64,000 nt of DNA, from assembly GCF_017948455.1 (NCBI RefSeq), contig NZ_JAFFSU010000001.1:992001-1056000 (forward strand), given 5' to 3'. Both the position numbers and the translations under genes were made by a program. The stretch's first letter is position 1. Every line of letters begins with the position of its first letter. Source of the DNA: Streptomyces sp. GESEQ-4 (lineage in GTDB: Bacteria > Actinomycetota > Actinomycetes > Streptomycetales > Streptomycetaceae). The notes under the pieces were generated by a model. It searched no databases. It was not told the DNA's origin and worked only from the letters and a program-made list of their open reading frames with translations. Below are positions 24,801 through 32,804 of the stretch, in pieces.

Positions 24801-26117
24801 CTCGTCCGCCGGCAGGGCGGCGCCGTCGAGGTGACCCACTACCTCGACGACGCCTTCGAGCACCATCGCTGGACCGGACCGCGACCCGGCACGAACAACC
24901 ACGTCCACGTCATGGACGACCGCCAACGAGTCGCTCTCATCCGGGTCGGCGCGGCTCACCCCGACGACCGCGGCCCAACCGCCGCCGTCCACCTCGCCGA
25001 CCACCTCGGCAGCGGCACCACCGTCGTCGACGGCGCCGGCGCACTCGTCAACCGTGAGGAGTACACCCCGTACGGCGAAACCAGCTTCGGCAGCTACACC
25101 CGCAAGCGGTACCGATTCACCGGCCGGGAACGCGACGAGGAAAGCGGACTCGCATACCACCACGCCCGGTATTACGCGCCGTGGCTGGCGCGCTGGTCGA
25201 CTCCTGACCCACTGATCCTCAGCCGTGATGCGTTCGCTTCGGGGAATGGCCGAGCGGTACACGTATACAGCTATTGCGCAAATTCCCCGCTGGTGGCTGT
25301 CGATCTTGACGGTTTGGACGTCCATATCCTGGTGGACACATCCGGTCGGGACATAGACAAGGCAGCCGTAGCGACCAGAAAGCATGAAATTGAATCATCG
25401 GCTTCATATGATTCGAACACCGATGCGATCTACACCCTGACTGTCCACGACCTGGGCAAGATGGGAGAGAAAGTCGCCGGTGTCGTCGCCACTGCGAAGA
25501 AGGAAAGACGTGGCGAGACGGTTGAATTCTCCGTCTGGGGTCATGCGGGCGCCGATGGGCCTGTTGGGGACGATCTCACCAGTGGCAAATTCGCACTGGA
25601 AAAGAAGCAGATGACACTCGACGGATGGAAGGCAATCGATTACAACTGGAAATGGGGTGATTCATTTGCCGCCTTCTATGGGTGCAAGGCGACCTTCGCT
25701 GATTCTTTCCTCAAGTCGCAGGAAACAAAAGCGCTGGGGAAGGCTGGTTTCTTCGAGACGGCATCCTATCCGTCTCTGTCTCCCACCAAGTACATGAATA
25801 AGATGGAGATTCGCCCGTGGGGCGTCGATGACGTGGCCAAGGGGATTGCGCATGGTCGACTTCGCGTGTCGGCGGAAGTGGGAATCTGGTACCTGGGCAT
25901 CGACAAGTGGGAACATCGGAAGGGAACCGCATTCAGTACGGATGCCGAAGTCACGCCGATGACGTGGCGCTACAGCACCCTTCCCTACTTCCTGCCCGCC
26001 GACCCGCCGCCGGCGCCCGCGAAGGGATCTGGCGATAACCCGGCAGTCAAACCCGAATCGCCATCCGGGTCCCGTCAAAAAACGAATCCGGGTTCGCCGC
26101 GGGACCGGGTCAGGTGA
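18837..26117 (+). CDS. TcB-TcC fusion of an insecticidal-type Tc toxin (SpvB + FG-GAP + TcdB-mid + RHS + variable C-terminus)
   Basis: 2426 residues; ATG 18837 sits 9 nt after AGGAGG. Residues about 10-340: SpvB domain (GGGAVSGLGEKFTPDLFTGT). About 405-640: FG-GAP-type repeats (LVDLDGDGLTDVL, LGDVDGDGAADLL). About 715-1070: TcdB middle domains (TMMDNRLGAVTRVTYTPSTQ). About 1180-2155: RHS/YD shell, closing with RERDEESGLAYHHARYYAPW and the D-L-D-G-L motif at 2156-2160 where TcC proteins cut themselves. The final 266 residues are a separate, lower-G+C domain. In Tc toxins B and C form a cocoon that holds the cleaved effector and docks on the TcA pore; the TcA gene follows after 50 bp. Fusion of B and C in one chain is known but less common. 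Confidence 0.93.
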   Translation: MTSGGTTDATAAGSVISLPQGGGAVSGLGEKFTPDLFTGTGNMSVPLTVPAGRQGATPTLSLEYSTGGGNGPFGLGWRLSLPGVSRKTSHGVPRYVDAHGEGDEPADVFVMAGAEDLVPVAGSYPGRVRYRPRTEGLFARIEHVRDATGDYWEVRSKDGSLTSYGTPRPAEAPETWKDPAVIADPGDASRVFGWRVTETVDAPGNLVRYTYRPDAGTGQGRLGVQPLLARVAYADYGDQAEPVFLVTVDFAYTSRPDPFSDYRAGFEVRTSLRCETIRVTTHAADGVPRTAREYRLAYEQAAFNGVSLLASVTAVGVDESVTASGGSRSDGPAEPADVPGPGDGPGGSGVPGSAPRSATAVTAPAEEPLPPLVFGYSAFDPGGRRFSPVTGPGFPATALNSPTLALVDLHGAGLPDIVELGAAARVWRNMGGGRFQLPRSMAEAPPFSLGEAGVRFLDADGDGRPDLAVPSMGRTGRDTGPAAGYFPMAFAGGWSRRAFTAYPQSPSVSLADPKVKLVDLDGDGLTDVLRSGTRLQAWFNDRDPRLAWRRTAVSNGSGPQVDLADPHVRLADMTGDGLQDIVLLRNGNVSYWPNLGHNSWGAQVSMRHAPRLPDGYDPRRVLLGDVDGDGAADLLYVDNGRVLLWGNQSGNGWSEAPVVIRGTPAVADIDGLELSDLYGTGMAGLLLSRAAGVLGGPQARFLDFTGGVKPHLLTMMDNRLGAVTRVTYTPSTQEYLRDAADPATRWRTTLPFPVHVVTKVEVADRISGGTLATEYRYRHGYWDGIEREFRGFALVEHLDTESFAGAVGAGVPEGHYAPPVLTRTWFHSGPVAADEAGDWTELDLSHEYWQGDAPMLSRPAGQVAFLAGLERRARRSALRTLRGQALRTEVYAVDGSALSDRPYTVTETLSGVREEAAGGGPDRERVFFPFSLGGRTTQWERGPEPMTQFTFPAGHDAYGFATGEVSIAVPRGRDPLAGAAPATVPEPYLATYATTEYARRDDADHYLVDRVARTSSYEVINDGGLPVPALRDAVLAGPVTGTGLSLRMTGHTRTYFDGEAFVGLALGVLGEYGLPVRTESLAFTDAFLDDLYRAGDPLAVGPRPVVLGPGPVSGWPAEYPAEFRAALPALAGYRRYAVGDVPGSPGGFYVVSGRYRYDVHVPGRVPRGMPVATLDPVGAQSTIDYDEHDLLAVRTVDAVGLAVSAVNDYRVLFPREVTDANGNSTSVTFSPAGLVTAQYVRGKNGEGDRAAPGVRTVYDLHAFAGRGRPASVRSIRRVHHDTEPDVAAGQRDEVIVSVAYSDGFGRVLQTRSQAEETLFGDPAFGGNAIPAGDLTPVGDSTGRTRAPDSPDNVVVSGWQVYDNKGRAVQKYEPFFSAGYDYAPPLDAQLGQKVIMFYDPRGRVERTVNPDGSEQRVVFGIPADLADPDHYLPTPWESCTYDANDNVGRTHPAQAQPYASHWNTPSGVEIDALGRAVTAVERNGHVPADWFITCSAYDIQGNLVAITDALGREAFRYSFDLARRRWRTDSIDAGRRDTVPDALGSVVESRDSKGALILGAFDLLHRPTRVWARDDAAGPVTLRQRIDYGDAGTPAQRPVERDGARIRNLLGRAVHHWDEAGYVATVSVDFKGNAVQSTRTVIADAPVLATYDRAATAGWQVQPFRVDWTPGPGQTQAQRDAQLLEPVAYATSAQYDALNRVKRRFLPTDVEGKRHVLYHTYNRAGALEQVQLDGTVHVKRIAYDAKGQRSLIAYGNGVMTRYAYDPHTLRLVRLRSEHYSQVDATTYRPAGPALQDHGYDYDLAGNLITLRDRTPGSGIPNNPEALTTDDARLRALLGSGDALDRHFTYDPTYRLLTATGREHQAPPTGDAWIDLPRGTDATKAQPYTETYRYDPVGSILRLAHAGTGGFTRDFTVPADSNRLHRMTVGTSPYDYTYDPNGNLTAETTSRHFAWNHSDQLVTFATRTAAAEPSVHAHYLYDATGLRVKKLVRRQGGAVEVTHYLDDAFEHHRWTGPRPGTNNHVHVMDDRQRVALIRVGAAHPDDRGPTAAVHLADHLGSGTTVVDGAGALVNREEYTPYGETSFGSYTRKRYRFTGRERDEESGLAYHHARYYAPWLARWSTPDPLILSRDAFASGNGRAVHVYSYCANSPLVAVDLDGLDVHILVDTSGRDIDKAAVATRKHEIESSASYDSNTDAIYTLTVHDLGKMGEKVAGVVATAKKERRGETVEFSVWGHAGADGPVGDDLTSGKFALEKKQMTLDGWKAIDYNWKWGDSFAAFYGCKATFADSFLKSQETKALGKAGFFETASYPSLSPTKYMNKMEIRPWGVDDVAKGIAHGRLRVSAEVGIWYLGIDKWEHRKGTAFSTDAEVTPMTWRYSTLPYFLPADPPPAPAKGSGDNPAVKPESPSGSRQKTNPGSPRDRVR
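25317..26114 (+). other. Hypervariable C-terminal effector domain of the Tc toxin
   Basis: Residues 2161-2426, directly after the RHS D-L-D-G-L motif. Base composition is visibly A/T-richer than the rest of the gene, the mark of an exchanged effector. No known toxin signature is obvious. A strand ending in a His (VEFSVWGHAGADGP, His2236) and a later strand ending in a Cys (FAAFYGCKATFAD, Cys2283), 47 residues apart, follow a first strand DVHILVD. That order and spacing resemble clan CD (caspase-like) cysteine peptidases. The tail (about 2390-2426) is Pro/Ser-rich. The peptidase assignment is inference only. Confidence 0.45.
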
Positions 26118-26167
26118 AGCATTCAACTAAACGGTGAGACGGCTACAGGCAACAGGGGGAGAATTCC

Positions 26168-29100
26168 GTGAGCGTTACCGTACAGATCAATTCACCAACC
26201 GCGAATGCGGTGGTGGGTCGCACGGTCACCGTGACCGCCCAGGTGAACGGCCTCGTCGCGCAGAGTGGTGACCACGACCCGTACGACATTCTCAACACCG
26301 TGATGGTGTCCGTCGCCGGGCTGCCCGCGGTGCAGGCGAGCAGTGCGGGCGGGGCATGGACGGCCCAGGTGCCGCTGCCGACATCCGTCGCGCCGGGCAC
26401 GCAGATCTCGGTCACGGTGACCGCCAATTACCGTGCGATTTCTTTCTACATCCCGTATCCCGAGCAGTACCCCGACCTGTGGTCGGCGAATTCCATCGCG
26501 CTCAGCAGCTCCCAGACCGTCCAGGTGCAGACGGCGTTACCGCCGGCGTTCACCTGGGTGACCCCTGCCGGCGGCAGCACGGTCGACCTGAAGGAGGGGG
26601 GCGCACAGGTCGCTGTCCAACTGAACATCACGCGTGCCCAGCGCCTGCCGCTCACGATCGCCATCACACGGGACGGTACGACGACGTCCGCGCCTTTCAC
26701 CGGCGGCTCCTCGTACCAGGTGCTGGTGAGCCTGGTGCCTATGCCGCTCGGGGCACGGTCCATCACCGTCACCTGTAGTGATCCCGACGGCCTCACCGCG
26801 ACGCAGACCCGCTCACTCACCGGCCGGGACGCGGCGCCGCCCAGGTTGCAGGTCGCGGCCACCACGACAGTCGTCGGCGACGCCAACGGTGCCGCGACGG
26901 CATCCCTGCAAGGGACGGCGCCCGACGCACAGAGCGGCATGGTCGGCGGCAGCGCCAAGGTGGAATGGGCGCTGTCCGCCACCGGCACCAGGACGGCGGC
27001 GAAGCCGGTGTCCGGGAATGACTTCAGCAACTGGACGGCGGATGTACCTCTGTCCGGGTTCGGCGCGCACACCGTCCACCTGTGGGCGACCGACAACGCG
27101 GGCACCACGGCGGCCAAGGACATCCAGGTCACGGTGATCAGCTCGTACGTGCCCACGACGCTGGAAGAACGGCTCGACGAACGCGAATATCTCGCCGCGC
27201 TGTTGTCCTTCGCGCACGAGCAGGTCAACGTGCCCGGCCCGCCCGCCGCTCCGCTGGACACCGCGACCCTGGCCGCCGCACTCGGGCAGCCGGTCGACCG
27301 GCTCAGCCAGCCGCTGTCGGCAGCGGCCGACCGAGGCACCCGCGAAGTCAACCAGCTGCGGATACCGGTGGAGCTCCTGAGAGCCCGCATCGCGGCCACG
27401 AACACCCCCACCGGCCCAGGCGGCAACCTGGAACTGCAGTACCGCACCACGTCCTACGCTTCGCTGCTCGCAACCGCCGGAACGTCCTATGCGGAACTGC
27501 GGCTGGCGCGGGGCACCGACACCGTGACCCGCCAGGCGCTCGCCGCCCGGCTCGGCATCAGGCTGTCGGCAACCGCGCCCGACGAGCTGGACCAGCTGCT
27601 CATCGACAGCCCCGCCCTCACCGAGACGGCGCTGGAGACACTGTTCGGCCTGCCGTCGACCACCGCTTCCGACCCGCTGCGCGCCCCCGCCGTGCCGCTC
27701 CTGCTCAGCTGGCGACTGTCCGCCCAGTCACTGGCCTGGGCCGCGCAGGACCAACACCCCAACGCGCCAAGGGCCTTCGGAGTGCTCGCCGACCCTGACG
27801 TGATCAACGCCACCGACGTGATCAGCGGCCCGGTCGGCGATCCCGTCCGCAAGCTGCTGACGGACCGGGCTCAGGCACTGGCCACGTTCACGGGCACCCT
27901 GTCGGCCCTCAGGCCGGGCAAGACCCCGGCGGCCGGGCTGGGGGCGATGCTCGCGCTGGCGCAGCCCGGCCTCGATCTCGCGGCTCTCGCGGCCAAGGAC
28001 GCACAAGGCATCGACATCAACGGCACCCTGACCGCGCAGGGCCTGACGCGCGCCGACTTCGTCCACCTCAGGAAGCTGAGCGCCCTGGCAGGCACCGGGA
28101 CCGTCACCACCGCCGAGTGGGACGACGGGCTCGCCGTACTCACCGCTGCGCACAAGAGGCGGAACCTGTACCCCTCCTGGCGGGCGGCCGAGTCGGGCTT
28201 TGTACTCTCGCCGGACTTCTTCGTCCGTGGCGGCACCGGGCCCACGCCCAGTCCGTACCGGTCAGAGGGGGATGCCCGCGCAGAATGGCAGAGTGTGCTG
28301 CGGGCCAGGATCGCGCAGCGCCAGGACCTCATCGACGCCAACGCGCAGGCCGTGGCGGCGACCGAACAGGCCGCTCTGCCCGTCCTGCGCGACGCGTTGC
28401 TCACCGACCTGGCCACCGGCACCGCCATCGGCAGCGTGGGCGAGGCGTTGTCCGCGCGGTACTTCGTCGACATGCTCGCGGGCGGGACACTGCGCACCAC
28501 CCGCATCAGGCAGGCCGTCGAAAGCGTGCAGTCGCTGCTGTCGGCGAAACGGTCGGGCGAACTCGACGCGGGCCACCCGGCGGCGGGCTGGGCGCTCAAG
28601 AACGGCGTCGACACCTTCGCCGCCGCCTGGGCGTGGCTGGGCGAACAGGGAAGCTGGCAGGCGGCCACCACGGCCTTCCTGTTCCCCGAGCGGCACCTAG
28701 ACCCCACCCTGCTGGTCCCGAGCACCAAGACCATGACGTCAGGATCGTCACAACTACCCCTCGACATCCTCTTCGCCCAGATCAGCGCGCCGGGGGCCAC
28801 GTTCACCGCCGGGACCGCTGTCAAGCTGGCGGCCGATTATCTGGTGGCGAAGAATGTCAGGTTCCCCGCCGCGTACACCTATCTCGATCCGCAGCGCACT
28901 CTCGACCACCAGACCAAGCTCGCGGACGATCCGAACCGCCCGGAGGAGCCGGTCCGGCGTGAGGTCTACTGGGTGGTGCCGATGCTGCTGGCCCAGCGCC
29001 TGCAGACGGCCGGGGACTACCGGGCCGCGCTCGACTGGTACTGGACCGTCTATCCGTACGACCGCGTCAGCCCGAAGTCCATCTACAGCCGGATCAACAG

Positions 29101-31465
29101 CGAGACGATCTCCAGTCCCGACCTGACCTTCCCGCCGGGCTGGACGGCCGGTCTCGACCCGTTCACGCTGGTGGGCTCGGCGTCGGCCAAGCGTCCGAAG
29201 CCTTACACCCGATACACCCTGCTGTCGATCATCAGGTGCCATCTCGACTACGCGGACGCCGAGTTCGCCCGGGAGACCGACGAGTCGGTCGCGCATGCCC
29301 GCACCCTGTACGTCACCGCACGCAGGCTGCTCGACTCCCCGGCTCTGGTGCCGCAGAAGCCGACGAACATCGGGGAGCCGGCCCTGCCGATCCCGGAACT
29401 GGTCATCCTGCGCACCCGGGTGGACATGCAACTGGCCAAGCTGCGCCAGGGCCGCAACATCGCGGGCATGCCGCGGGCGCAAGGGCTCGCGGCCGCCACG
29501 GTCAGCCAGCCGACCCCGTACCGCTTCAAGGTCCTGCTGGAGCGGGCCAAGCAACTCACCGCGCAGGCCGCCCAGATGGAGGCCGGCTACCTCGCGGCCC
29601 TGGAGAAGTACGACGAGCGCAACCTGCGCCTCTACGACGCGCTCAAGGCGGTCGACCTCAGCGCGGCGCAGGCCACGGTGGCGGCGAGCCGGGTCGGCGA
29701 GGCCAAGGACGCCGCCACGGCGGCGGAGGCCCAGAAGACGAAGGCCGACACGCTGGTCACCACTTACACCGCCGCCATCGAGGCGCCTGCGAACCAGTAC
29801 GAGCAGGACCTGCTGGACAGCTATGCCGACATGCGCGACCTCAGAGACCGCATCTCGGAGACCGATGCGGCGATCGGTGTCCTGCAGGCGGCTTCTCAAA
29901 CGGCCAGCATGTGGGAAACGGTTTCCTCCTTCGGGCTGAAGGTGGGGCTGGCTGCTGGGATCTCCGCGGCCACCGTGACCAAGGCCGTCTTCCAGCACCA
30001 GCAGAACGACCTCGAAGCGCAGATGCAGGCCAACCAGTTGCGGGCCGGCGTCGAACAGCGCAAGGACGAGTGGCGGCGCCAGGTGGTTGCCGCCCAGCAG
30101 GACGTGCAGATCGCCGGGGCACAGATCACCGTGGCCAAGGACCAGGTCGCGATCGCCCTGGGGGAACAGGCCGTCGCGGCGCTGCAGCACGACCAGGCGA
30201 TGGGCACCCTGACGTTCCTCAACGGACAATTCACCAACGCCGACCTGTACCTGTGGATGAGCAACACGCTGGGCGGGGTGTACCGGTACTTCCTGCAGCA
30301 GGCCACCGCGACCGCCCGGCAGGCGCAGGCCCAGCTGGCGTTCGAACGGGCGGAGCCGGCCCGGGTCCTGATCCGTCAGGACTACACGCAGTCGCCCGCC
30401 GAACTCACCACCAACGCGGGACCCAGCCGCCAGGGCCTGACCGGCGCCGAACAGCTCAGCGAGGACCTCACTCGCCTCGACGAGTACGCCTTCACCTCGG
30501 CCCGGCGGCGGTTGAACCTGACACAGACGCTCTCGCTGGCCCGGCTCATGCCGGTGGAGTTCCAGGAGTTCCGGCGCACCGGAACGCTCGCGTTCACCAC
30601 GCCCACGTCGCTGTTCGACGCCGACTTCCCGGGGCACTATCTGCGGCTGATCCGACAGGTGCGGGCGAGCCTGGTGGCCCTCGTCCCGCCCGACCGCGGA
30701 ATCCGGGCCACGCTGTACTCCAACGGGATCTCCCGGGTGACCACCGGAGGCGACGGCACCTTCCAGGATGTCGTGGTACGCAGCGACCCCGGCATCGTCG
30801 CCCTGACGTCGCCGGTCAACGCCAGCGGGGTGTTCGAGCTCGACGCCCAGTCGGACATGCTGCTGCCGTTCGAGGGCAGCGGTGTGGACACCAGCTGGGA
30901 GTTCCGGTTGCCGCCCGCTGCCAACCCGCTCGATTTCTCCAGCATCGTCGACCTGCTGGTCACAGTCGACTACACCGCCGCGTACGACGACACCTACCGC
31001 GACCAGGTGGTCACCAGGCTCAACGCCAACCGGGACCGGGGCGCCGACTGCGTGTTCAGCCTGGCCCGCGACTTCCCCGACCAGTGGTACGACCTCAACA
31101 ACCCGGCTGACCCAGCGGCCAGGTCGGCGACGCTCGCGCTGCGCGACGTCGACTTTCCGGTCGGGATCGACGACCTCGCCGCCGCCGCCGTCGCCGTTCG
31201 CCTGTCGAGCGACGCCACGGTCCCCGAGACCACGATCTCGCTGCGGCATGGTGCTGCCGGGGGCACGGCCACGGCAACCAACGGCATGGCAAGCACCCGG
31301 CGTGGCAACGCCACGGCCTGGACGTCGTTCCTCGGTACCAGCCCAGCGGGGGACTGGCAGCTCAGCTTCGGCAGCGAAGCCAGTGCCCTGTTCGATTCCG
31401 GCGCGCTCGACGACATCCTGCTCGTCCTGAGCTGGACCGGGCAGGGCCCTGCCTGGGCGCGCTAG
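26168..31465 (+). CDS. TcA-like pore-forming subunit of the Tc toxin (short form)
   Basis: 1765 residues from GTG 26168 (GGGGGAG 7 nt upstream). Residues 1-325 are several Ig-like beta domains (VTVQINSPTANAVVGRTVTV; FTWVTPAGGSTVDLKEGGAQ). The rest is alpha-helical TcA. About 950-1110: YRAALDWYWTVYPYD and LLDSPALVPQKPTNIGEPAL. About 1117-1400: long coiled coils of the channel (YRFKVLLERAKQLTAQAAQM), with a hydrophobic hairpin near 1253-1275 (SFGLKVGLAAGISAATVTKA). About 1400-1765: MSNTLGGVYRYFLQQ, LYSNGISRVTTGGDGTFQDV and a beta-rich end. Typical TcA proteins are about 2,400-2,500 residues; the usual N-terminal virulence-plasmid region and receptor-binding insertions seem absent. Presumed role: translocate the TcB-TcC effector. 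Confidence 0.88.
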   Translation: MSVTVQINSPTANAVVGRTVTVTAQVNGLVAQSGDHDPYDILNTVMVSVAGLPAVQASSAGGAWTAQVPLPTSVAPGTQISVTVTANYRAISFYIPYPEQYPDLWSANSIALSSSQTVQVQTALPPAFTWVTPAGGSTVDLKEGGAQVAVQLNITRAQRLPLTIAITRDGTTTSAPFTGGSSYQVLVSLVPMPLGARSITVTCSDPDGLTATQTRSLTGRDAAPPRLQVAATTTVVGDANGAATASLQGTAPDAQSGMVGGSAKVEWALSATGTRTAAKPVSGNDFSNWTADVPLSGFGAHTVHLWATDNAGTTAAKDIQVTVISSYVPTTLEERLDEREYLAALLSFAHEQVNVPGPPAAPLDTATLAAALGQPVDRLSQPLSAAADRGTREVNQLRIPVELLRARIAATNTPTGPGGNLELQYRTTSYASLLATAGTSYAELRLARGTDTVTRQALAARLGIRLSATAPDELDQLLIDSPALTETALETLFGLPSTTASDPLRAPAVPLLLSWRLSAQSLAWAAQDQHPNAPRAFGVLADPDVINATDVISGPVGDPVRKLLTDRAQALATFTGTLSALRPGKTPAAGLGAMLALAQPGLDLAALAAKDAQGIDINGTLTAQGLTRADFVHLRKLSALAGTGTVTTAEWDDGLAVLTAAHKRRNLYPSWRAAESGFVLSPDFFVRGGTGPTPSPYRSEGDARAEWQSVLRARIAQRQDLIDANAQAVAATEQAALPVLRDALLTDLATGTAIGSVGEALSARYFVDMLAGGTLRTTRIRQAVESVQSLLSAKRSGELDAGHPAAGWALKNGVDTFAAAWAWLGEQGSWQAATTAFLFPERHLDPTLLVPSTKTMTSGSSQLPLDILFAQISAPGATFTAGTAVKLAADYLVAKNVRFPAAYTYLDPQRTLDHQTKLADDPNRPEEPVRREVYWVVPMLLAQRLQTAGDYRAALDWYWTVYPYDRVSPKSIYSRINSETISSPDLTFPPGWTAGLDPFTLVGSASAKRPKPYTRYTLLSIIRCHLDYADAEFARETDESVAHARTLYVTARRLLDSPALVPQKPTNIGEPALPIPELVILRTRVDMQLAKLRQGRNIAGMPRAQGLAAATVSQPTPYRFKVLLERAKQLTAQAAQMEAGYLAALEKYDERNLRLYDALKAVDLSAAQATVAASRVGEAKDAATAAEAQKTKADTLVTTYTAAIEAPANQYEQDLLDSYADMRDLRDRISETDAAIGVLQAASQTASMWETVSSFGLKVGLAAGISAATVTKAVFQHQQNDLEAQMQANQLRAGVEQRKDEWRRQVVAAQQDVQIAGAQITVAKDQVAIALGEQAVAALQHDQAMGTLTFLNGQFTNADLYLWMSNTLGGVYRYFLQQATATARQAQAQLAFERAEPARVLIRQDYTQSPAELTTNAGPSRQGLTGAEQLSEDLTRLDEYAFTSARRRLNLTQTLSLARLMPVEFQEFRRTGTLAFTTPTSLFDADFPGHYLRLIRQVRASLVALVPPDRGIRATLYSNGISRVTTGGDGTFQDVVVRSDPGIVALTSPVNASGVFELDAQSDMLLPFEGSGVDTSWEFRLPPAANPLDFSSIVDLLVTVDYTAAYDDTYRDQVVTRLNANRDRGADCVFSLARDFPDQWYDLNNPADPAARSATLALRDVDFPVGIDDLAAAAVAVRLSSDATVPETTISLRHGAAGGTATATNGMASTRRGNATAWTSFLGTSPAGDWQLSFGSEASALFDSGALDDILLVLSWTGQGPAWAR

Positions 31466-31599
31466 TGCTGGATTCCGCTTCCCGTGGGTACAGGTCGTGG
31501 TGGCGGGGTGGTCGGGTGCGCAAGGCCCCGCGAAATGTGGTGACGCGGGCCCGGACGGTCGAGCTGGTCCGGGCTGCGGGTTGTACGTGCCGAATCAGC

Positions 31600-31770
31600 A
31601 TCCGTCCTGCTCGCGCAGCATGGTGGTGCTCGTGGAGGGTGCCGCCCACTTGATCCCGGGCCCGGTGCGGCCGATGCCCGTTGTGGAACGACTCCAACTC
31701 GCACAGGGTGTGCAGGAGGTGGTTGGAGTTCAACGGCGGTATCCGGATACCGCGGATGAACTCCAGTCCG
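31600..31770 (-). pseudogene. Transposase/integrase-core fragment
   Basis: Reading leftward: NSNHLLHTLCELESFHNGHR, then PHRARDQVGGTLHEHHHAA. The FHNGHRPHRA element followed by a GGxxHEYxxA-like end matches the C-terminus of rve-type transposases as seen in Streptomyces. Nothing of the catalytic core remains; the sequence on both sides (31466-31600, 31770-31970) gives no recognisable gene. Confidence 0.5.
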
Positions 31771-31974
31771 GCATCCCAGCGTTCCTCTGTCCCGACAGCC
31801 TCCAAGAAGGCAGCTGTTGTGCCGTCGTCGTTGACTTCCCGCGGCCGATCGCCCAAAAGGCGCAGGTCGAGGATGCCCTGTCGGACGGCAGCGGCTCGCA
31901 GCGCACTGGCCCCGGAGTTCACATCAAATTCGGGTGCACAGCAGCGGAACGGGGTGTCGGCCACCTGGCAGGCT

Positions 31975-32270
31975 CGGCCGGGCACACGGGGTGGTACTTC
32001 TCGTCCTCCAGGTACAGCGAACGCCCTACCGGAGTCAGGTTCCGGCGGAGGGCCCGGCAGATCGCGTCGATCGCTTCCTGCGAACTGGAGAAGGGCGATG
32101 CTCCACAGGCGTGTGTCGCCGTCGCCGCTGCCGGTGGCGAGGGTGCAGCCGTCGGGGCTGAACATCCCGTCCAGACGATGAAGCCCGCCCGACAAGGACC
32201 TTGCGGGTCTCGCCGGTGGTCAGGTCACCACTCGAGAGCCACGTCGAATGGGCAGTTCTCACCGCCCGGC
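31975..32270 (-). pseudogene. WD40-repeat protein C-terminal remnant
   Basis: Leftward pieces in two or three frames: TGETRKVLVG, FSPDGCTLATGSGDGDTRLW (a complete WD40 blade strand) and AIDAICRALRRNLTPVERSL followed by YLEDEKYHPVCP. The last is the usual end of Streptomyces WD40/STAND proteins (AICRxLxRxLTxxEW). Frameshifts separate the pieces. Confidence 0.65.
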
Positions 32271-32391
32271 TTCTGCGGCTGCTGCCGGACCTGACCCAGC
32301 GCCCCCTTGAAGGGTGTCACCCGTCTCGCAGATCCGCTTGCTCACATCCCGTGGGGAGCAGAGCAGCCCTCGTCGTGGTGACCGGACCAGC

Positions 32392-32556
32392 TCAGCGAAC
32401 CGTGCCGGCGGCGCCGCCGCACGCGCAGGGCTTTCGCGCCGGGGCGGCTCCGGGATCCGTGAGGCGGGAGGCCGCGGCCTGGAGAAGCGCCGCGGCCGTG
32501 AGCCTGACGACAGGGCGACCGATTGCCCGGCGCAGCAGCTCTGCCCGCCGGTTCAC
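32392..32556 (-). CDS. Small basic protein coupled to copZ, unknown function
   Basis: A 54-codon frame starts at GTG 32554-32556, whose GTGA overlaps the copZ stop by 4 bp. It runs NRRAELLRRAIGRPVVRLTA, then an Ala/Leu helix, then ARKPCACGGAAGTVR. Position and overlap, typical of real Streptomyces operons, are the main support. The C-x-C near the end could bind Cu(I), but that is a guess. It could also be the relic of a larger gene. Confidence 0.35.
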   Translation of the reverse strand: MNRRAELLRRAIGRPVVRLTAAALLQAAASRLTDPGAAPARKPCACGGAAGTVR

Positions 32557-32771
32557 TGGCTCCCGCCGCCGACGAGCTCGTAGCCGGCCTCGTCGACCGC
32601 TGCGGCGACGGCGGCGGAATCCAGCTGCTGTTCGCTGGTCACCGTGACCTGACCCGACGGCAGATCCACCTGGACGTCCTCGACTCCGGGGAGGCCGCCG
32701 AGTTCGGAGCTGACGGCCTGGACACAGTGGTCGCACGTCATGCCTTTGACGTCGTACACCTTCTGAACCAT
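32553..32771 (-). CDS. copZ: Copper chaperone CopZ (HMA domain)
   Basis: 72 residues from ATG 32769-32771. Single HMA domain: VYDVKGMTCDHCVQAVSSEL with the Cu(I) motif MTCDHC, then GVEDVQVDLPSGQVTVTSEQ and the closing AAAVDEAGYELVG. Carries Cu(I) in the cytosol to export ATPases or repressors. The upstream region holds a CsoR-like palindrome. No CopA ATPase lies next to it. Confidence 0.93.
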   Translation of the reverse strand: MVQKVYDVKGMTCDHCVQAVSSELGGLPGVEDVQVDLPSGQVTVTSEQQLDSAAVAAAVDEAGYELVGGGSQ

Positions 32772-32804
32772 GTTCTTGCTCCTTCCGAAGAGGAGTGCCC
32801 ATGA

